From: an uncultured Lachnospiraceae bacterium
GTDB lineage: Bacteria > Bacillota > Clostridia > Lachnospirales > Lachnospiraceae
Direction: 5' to 3'
NCBI GenBank assembly: GCA_905201915.1
Contig: CAJKQE010000107.1
Location: 1-7,412 of the forward strand
Length of the DNA: 7,412 nt
Position 1 is the stretch's first letter. Each line of letters starts with the position of its first letter. Below, one piece after another: positions 5,516 through 7,412 of this stretch. The position numbers and the translations under genes were made by a program. The notes beneath the pieces are model-generated. The model was not told the origin of the DNA, did not search any database, and saw only the letters and a program-made list of their open reading frames with translations.

Positions 5516-6085
5516 ACGATCTACTGCTTCGTTTAGCTCTACTCCACTGTGGCCTTTTACTTTATGAAAAACCACCTGCACATTTTGCAGGGTATCATAA
5601 AAAGCTTTATAGCGAATGGTTCCCGGCTTATTCCGCTTCCATTCTCCTGTTGCCCAAGATTCAATTCCCTGATAATCATAATACAGATGTAGTTTAGAAA
5701 TGTGGTTTTTTTCACAATATTCCATGGCAGCCATTGCGCCCTCCAGTTCTCCTGCCACATTTCTCATACTGACATCTTCTGTATGAAAAAAGGCTTTGCT
5801 CATTTCCCTTCTCTGACCCTGATAAAGAAGGATGCATCCATAGGAATATGCCTTTTGTGCGGCATCAAAGCTTCCATCTACATAAGCAATACAAGCATTC
5901 TCTTCTGTTTCTGCTAAATTATTTTCTTGAGAGCTGTTGCCCAAATACGCCTCTGCTTCTGCTTTTGTGGCAAAACTTTTGAACTGTGCTCCTGGATATC
6001 CATGAACATTTGCCTTACATTCCTCCCATGTAGCAAATATTCCTGTTTTCTTTCCTTTTTTTACTGCATATACTTTTTTTGCCAT
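5486..6085 (-). CDS. rnhA: Ribonuclease H type 1 with N-terminal hybrid-binding (viroplasmin) domain
   Basis: This enzyme cuts the RNA strand of RNA-DNA hybrids, removing primers and R-loops in the cytoplasm. The 199-residue protein has two parts. Residues 4-48 are a caulimovirus-viroplasmin-like hybrid-binding domain (KVYAVKKGKKTGIFATWEEC, then PGAQFKSF), as in eukaryotic RNase H1. After a polar linker (about 50-63) comes the catalytic domain. The acidic set is complete: Asp70 (YVDGSF), Glu113 (AGELEGA), Asp137 (YYDYQGIE) and Asp189 (AVDRLAK), with His179 in the KGHSG loop. The ATG at 6085 has GGAG 5 nt upstream. It begins 17 bp after the phosphodiesterase stop and is the last gene of the minus-strand operon. 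Its 3' end overlaps pabC tail-to-tail by 30 bp. Domain assignment is firm; a functional link to its operon partners is not apparent. Confidence 0.94.
   Translation of the reverse strand: MAKKVYAVKKGKKTGIFATWEECKANVHGYPGAQFKSFATKAEAEAYLGNSSQENNLAETEENACIAYVDGSFDAAQKAYSYGCILLYQGQRREMSKAFFHTEDVSMRNVAGELEGAMAAMEYCEKNHISKLHLYYDYQGIESWATGEWKRNKPGTIRYKAFYDTLQNVQVVFHKVKGHSGVELNEAVDRLAKAALGIV
5511..5537. repeat. Perfect 9-bp inverted repeat at the pabC / rnhA overlap
   Basis: GCTAAACGA (5511-5519) and TCGTTTAGC (5529-5537) are exact inverted copies around a 9-nt loop. The left arm contains the pabC stop codon, and the whole repeat lies within rnhA codons for the region around Asp189. Neither strand has a T tract after it, so it is not a standard terminator. 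It may protect or stall the 3' end of the pab transcript, or be coincidental. Confidence 0.6.
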
Positions 6086-6102
6086 AAATTCTCCAAATCC
6101 TT

Positions 6103-6900
6103 TTAAGGTCTAAAACCTTCAAAAATAAAATGATCAAAATATTTGTCTGCTGCTTTTAACTGCTCTTTGCTTTTAATTGTCCAGGCATAAGTAGGACATC
6201 GAAAAAGATTTCTGCAGATCCACAGAGAAATCCCCTTTCTTCCTTTCCAATCATAAGCAATAAAATCCGGTTTAGTCAAAAAATTCAGCAACAGATGTCG
6301 CATAATATAATATTGAGGATGATGCCAGCCTTCCTCTTTCTGATAATTCATAGAAAGCTGTCCTCTGCAAATCCAAGGTCTATTTTTCTTATACCACAAT
6401 AAAACCTGTGGATGAAAAGACTCAATGCAATATTCACCTTTATAATTCTGCAAAATTTCATCCGTCTTTTCACAGATTTTACTTCCATCCTTATATTTTA
6501 ATTCGATAATCAAAGGCACTTTTCCATCTACCAGTTTTAATACATCAGTAAGCAAGGGAATTCTTTCATTTGAGAAAAATACAGGATACTGACAAAGCTC
6601 CTCATAAGTACATTCGTCTACCTCTTTATTAATTCCACAATTTCTTCTCAAATGAAAGTCATGAGTAACCACTACCTGTCCATCTTTTGTAAGCTGTACA
6701 TCCAGTTCAATTCCATATCCTGCTTTTACTGCTCTTGCAAAAGCTGCCACAGTATTTTCCGGAGCATTTCCTGCATTATAATGTAATCCTCTATGAGCAT
6801 AATAAACCTTTTTCACCTGCTTTGGTCTTTGAAAGATTCTTGGCATTATAAGCCCTAAATAAGAAGCACTGGTAATCGCTGCTGCTGTTTTCATCTTCAT
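6103..6900 (-). CDS. Glycerophosphodiester phosphodiesterase family protein
   Basis: Enzymes of this TIM-barrel family hydrolyse glycerophosphodiesters (deacylated phospholipid head groups or teichoic-acid-like chains) to glycerol 3-phosphate and an alcohol. In the 265-residue product the active-site set is present: His36-Arg37 in AHRG, Glu48 in ENT, Glu65 and Asp67 in GIELDVQLTKDG, His80-Asp81 in VTHD, and Glu133/Lys135 in IIELK. The C-terminal AWTI block (239-242) is also typical. Residues 5-19 are hydrophobic and are followed by basic residues (Arg21, Arg25, Lys27, Lys30, Lys31), suggesting a membrane-attached protein facing the cytoplasm rather than a secreted one (inference). The ATG at 6900 has GGAGG 8 nt upstream; a second ATG at 6894 is a less likely alternative. 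It starts 3 bp after the MFS gene, so the two are probably translated from one mRNA. The exact substrate cannot be told from sequence. Confidence 0.93.
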   Translation of the reverse strand: MKMKTAAAITSASYLGLIMPRIFQRPKQVKKVYYAHRGLHYNAGNAPENTVAAFARAVKAGYGIELDVQLTKDGQVVVTHDFHLRRNCGINKEVDECTYEELCQYPVFFSNERIPLLTDVLKLVDGKVPLIIELKYKDGSKICEKTDEILQNYKGEYCIESFHPQVLLWYKKNRPWICRGQLSMNYQKEEGWHHPQYYIMRHLLLNFLTKPDFIAYDWKGRKGISLWICRNLFRCPTYAWTIKSKEQLKAADKYFDHFIFEGFRP

Positions 6901-6903
6901 TCC

Positions 6904-7412
6904 TTAATCCTCCACATCAAAATGTTCCCATACCTTTTTCTTGCCTTGTGGCTTACTGTCTCCATGTTTTACCATACGCATGGTAATCATTGCCAAAATC
7001 GTAAAGACACAGGCATAAGGAAATAGTATTCGATAAGAAACATGCTGCATTAAAAATCCCGAAAAAATCGGTGTAAAAATCTGTGCTGCCATAGAAAAAG
7101 TATAATACACTCCTGTGTATTTTCCCACATCTCCTAAAGAGCAGATTTCCACTACCATAGGCAAAGAATTGACGCTAATAGATGCCCAACCAATACCAAT
7201 CAATACAAATCCAATATTAATTGCCGGATGATATACCGGGAAAAATGCAGCTGACAGATAGCTGATAAGCAAAAGTACAAGACCACCCTGTATACATTTT
7301 TTTCTTCCAAATTTTTCAGAAATAATTCCAATAGGAATATAACTAAGAATTGCAGCTACCGTAGCAACCATTAAACAATCTGCAAATCCGCCGCCTTCTA
7401 ATTTCCATACTT
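6904..7412 (-). CDS. Major facilitator superfamily transporter, C-terminal part (cut by window edge)
   Basis: This is the last 168 codons of an integral membrane transporter; the frame is open to the right edge without a start, so the 5' end lies outside. After the first codons (VWKLEGGG) there are about five hydrophobic segments, matching roughly the last five of the usual twelve helices. The loop GIISEKFGRKK fits the MFS signature GxxxDxxGRKK, with Glu in place of Asp. The conserved-looking stretches NSLPMVVEICSLGDVGKYTGVYYTFS and FTPIFSGFL resemble sugar-type MFS carriers (SLC45/GPH-like) seen in clostridia; this comparison is from memory. The hydrophilic tail (KHGDSKPQGKKKVWEHFDVED) should be cytoplasmic. 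A gene 3 bp downstream encodes a glycerophosphodiester phosphodiesterase, so transport of a related compound is possible but unproven. An ATG at 7371 exists but is internal, not the start. Confidence 0.88.
   Translation of the reverse strand, partial: VWKLEGGGFADCLMVATVAAILSYIPIGIISEKFGRKKCIQGGLVLLLISYLSAAFFPVYHPAINIGFVLIGIGWASISVNSLPMVVEICSLGDVGKYTGVYYTFSMAAQIFTPIFSGFLMQHVSYRILFPYACVFTILAMITMRMVKHGDSKPQGKKKVWEHFDVED

Noticed and set aside
5500..5917. Open frames on both strands within rnhA.
   Set aside because: The catalytic residues of RNase H are all in the 5486-6085 frame; the others have no domain and no ribosome binding site.
1..7412. Mobile elements, CRISPR arrays, tRNA or rRNA genes.
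   Set aside because: No transposase, integrase, regularly spaced repeats or RNA-gene signatures were seen; coding is nearly continuous and uniform in style.

Overview
The window is AT-rich, densely packed bacterial DNA. Strong AGGAGG-type ribosome binding sites, sigma-A-like promoters, short or overlapping gene junctions, and proteins such as a viroplasmin/RNase H fusion and a 'CNW'-tailed HD protein point to a low-GC Firmicute, most likely a gut-type clostridium of the Lachnospiraceae (for example near Blautia). The assignment rests on style and family resemblance only.

Left and centre (1-5515) form a divergent folate locus. On the minus strand, starting near 2607, the order is folC (dihydrofolate/folylpolyglutamate synthase), folE (GTP cyclohydrolase I), a small HD-domain metal phosphohydrolase, and the first 74 codons of folP (dihydropteroate synthase), which runs off the left edge. 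On the plus strand, starting near 2719, are pabA, pabB and pabC, the complete route from chorismate to p-aminobenzoate. The two arms supply both substrates of FolP: the pterin (begun by FolE) and pABA (PabABC). FolC then adds glutamate. The pterin pathway also needs dihydroneopterin triphosphate to lose its phosphates. No Nudix gene is visible here, and the HD protein between folE and folP is a candidate for that step (hypothesis).

The 248-bp spacer (2577-2824) between folC and pabA holds two back-to-back promoters and, on the pabA side, a near-perfect intrinsic terminator between the promoter and the pabA ribosome binding site. The pabABC operon therefore appears to be controlled by transcription attenuation. 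The leader ahead of the hairpin is only about 30 nt, too short for a known folate riboswitch, but it contains a possible 8-codon reading frame whose translation would break the hairpin. The folC promoter -10 box overlaps the most upstream ATG, which places the real folC start 39 nt downstream.

Right side (5486-7412): a second minus-strand operon runs leftwards, encoding the C-terminal part of an MFS transporter (5' end outside the window), a glycerophosphodiester phosphodiesterase and a type 1 RNase H with an N-terminal hybrid-binding domain. Its last gene overlaps the end of pabC tail-to-tail by 30 bp, with no conventional strong terminator between the converging operons. No mobile elements, CRISPR arrays, tRNA or rRNA genes were seen.
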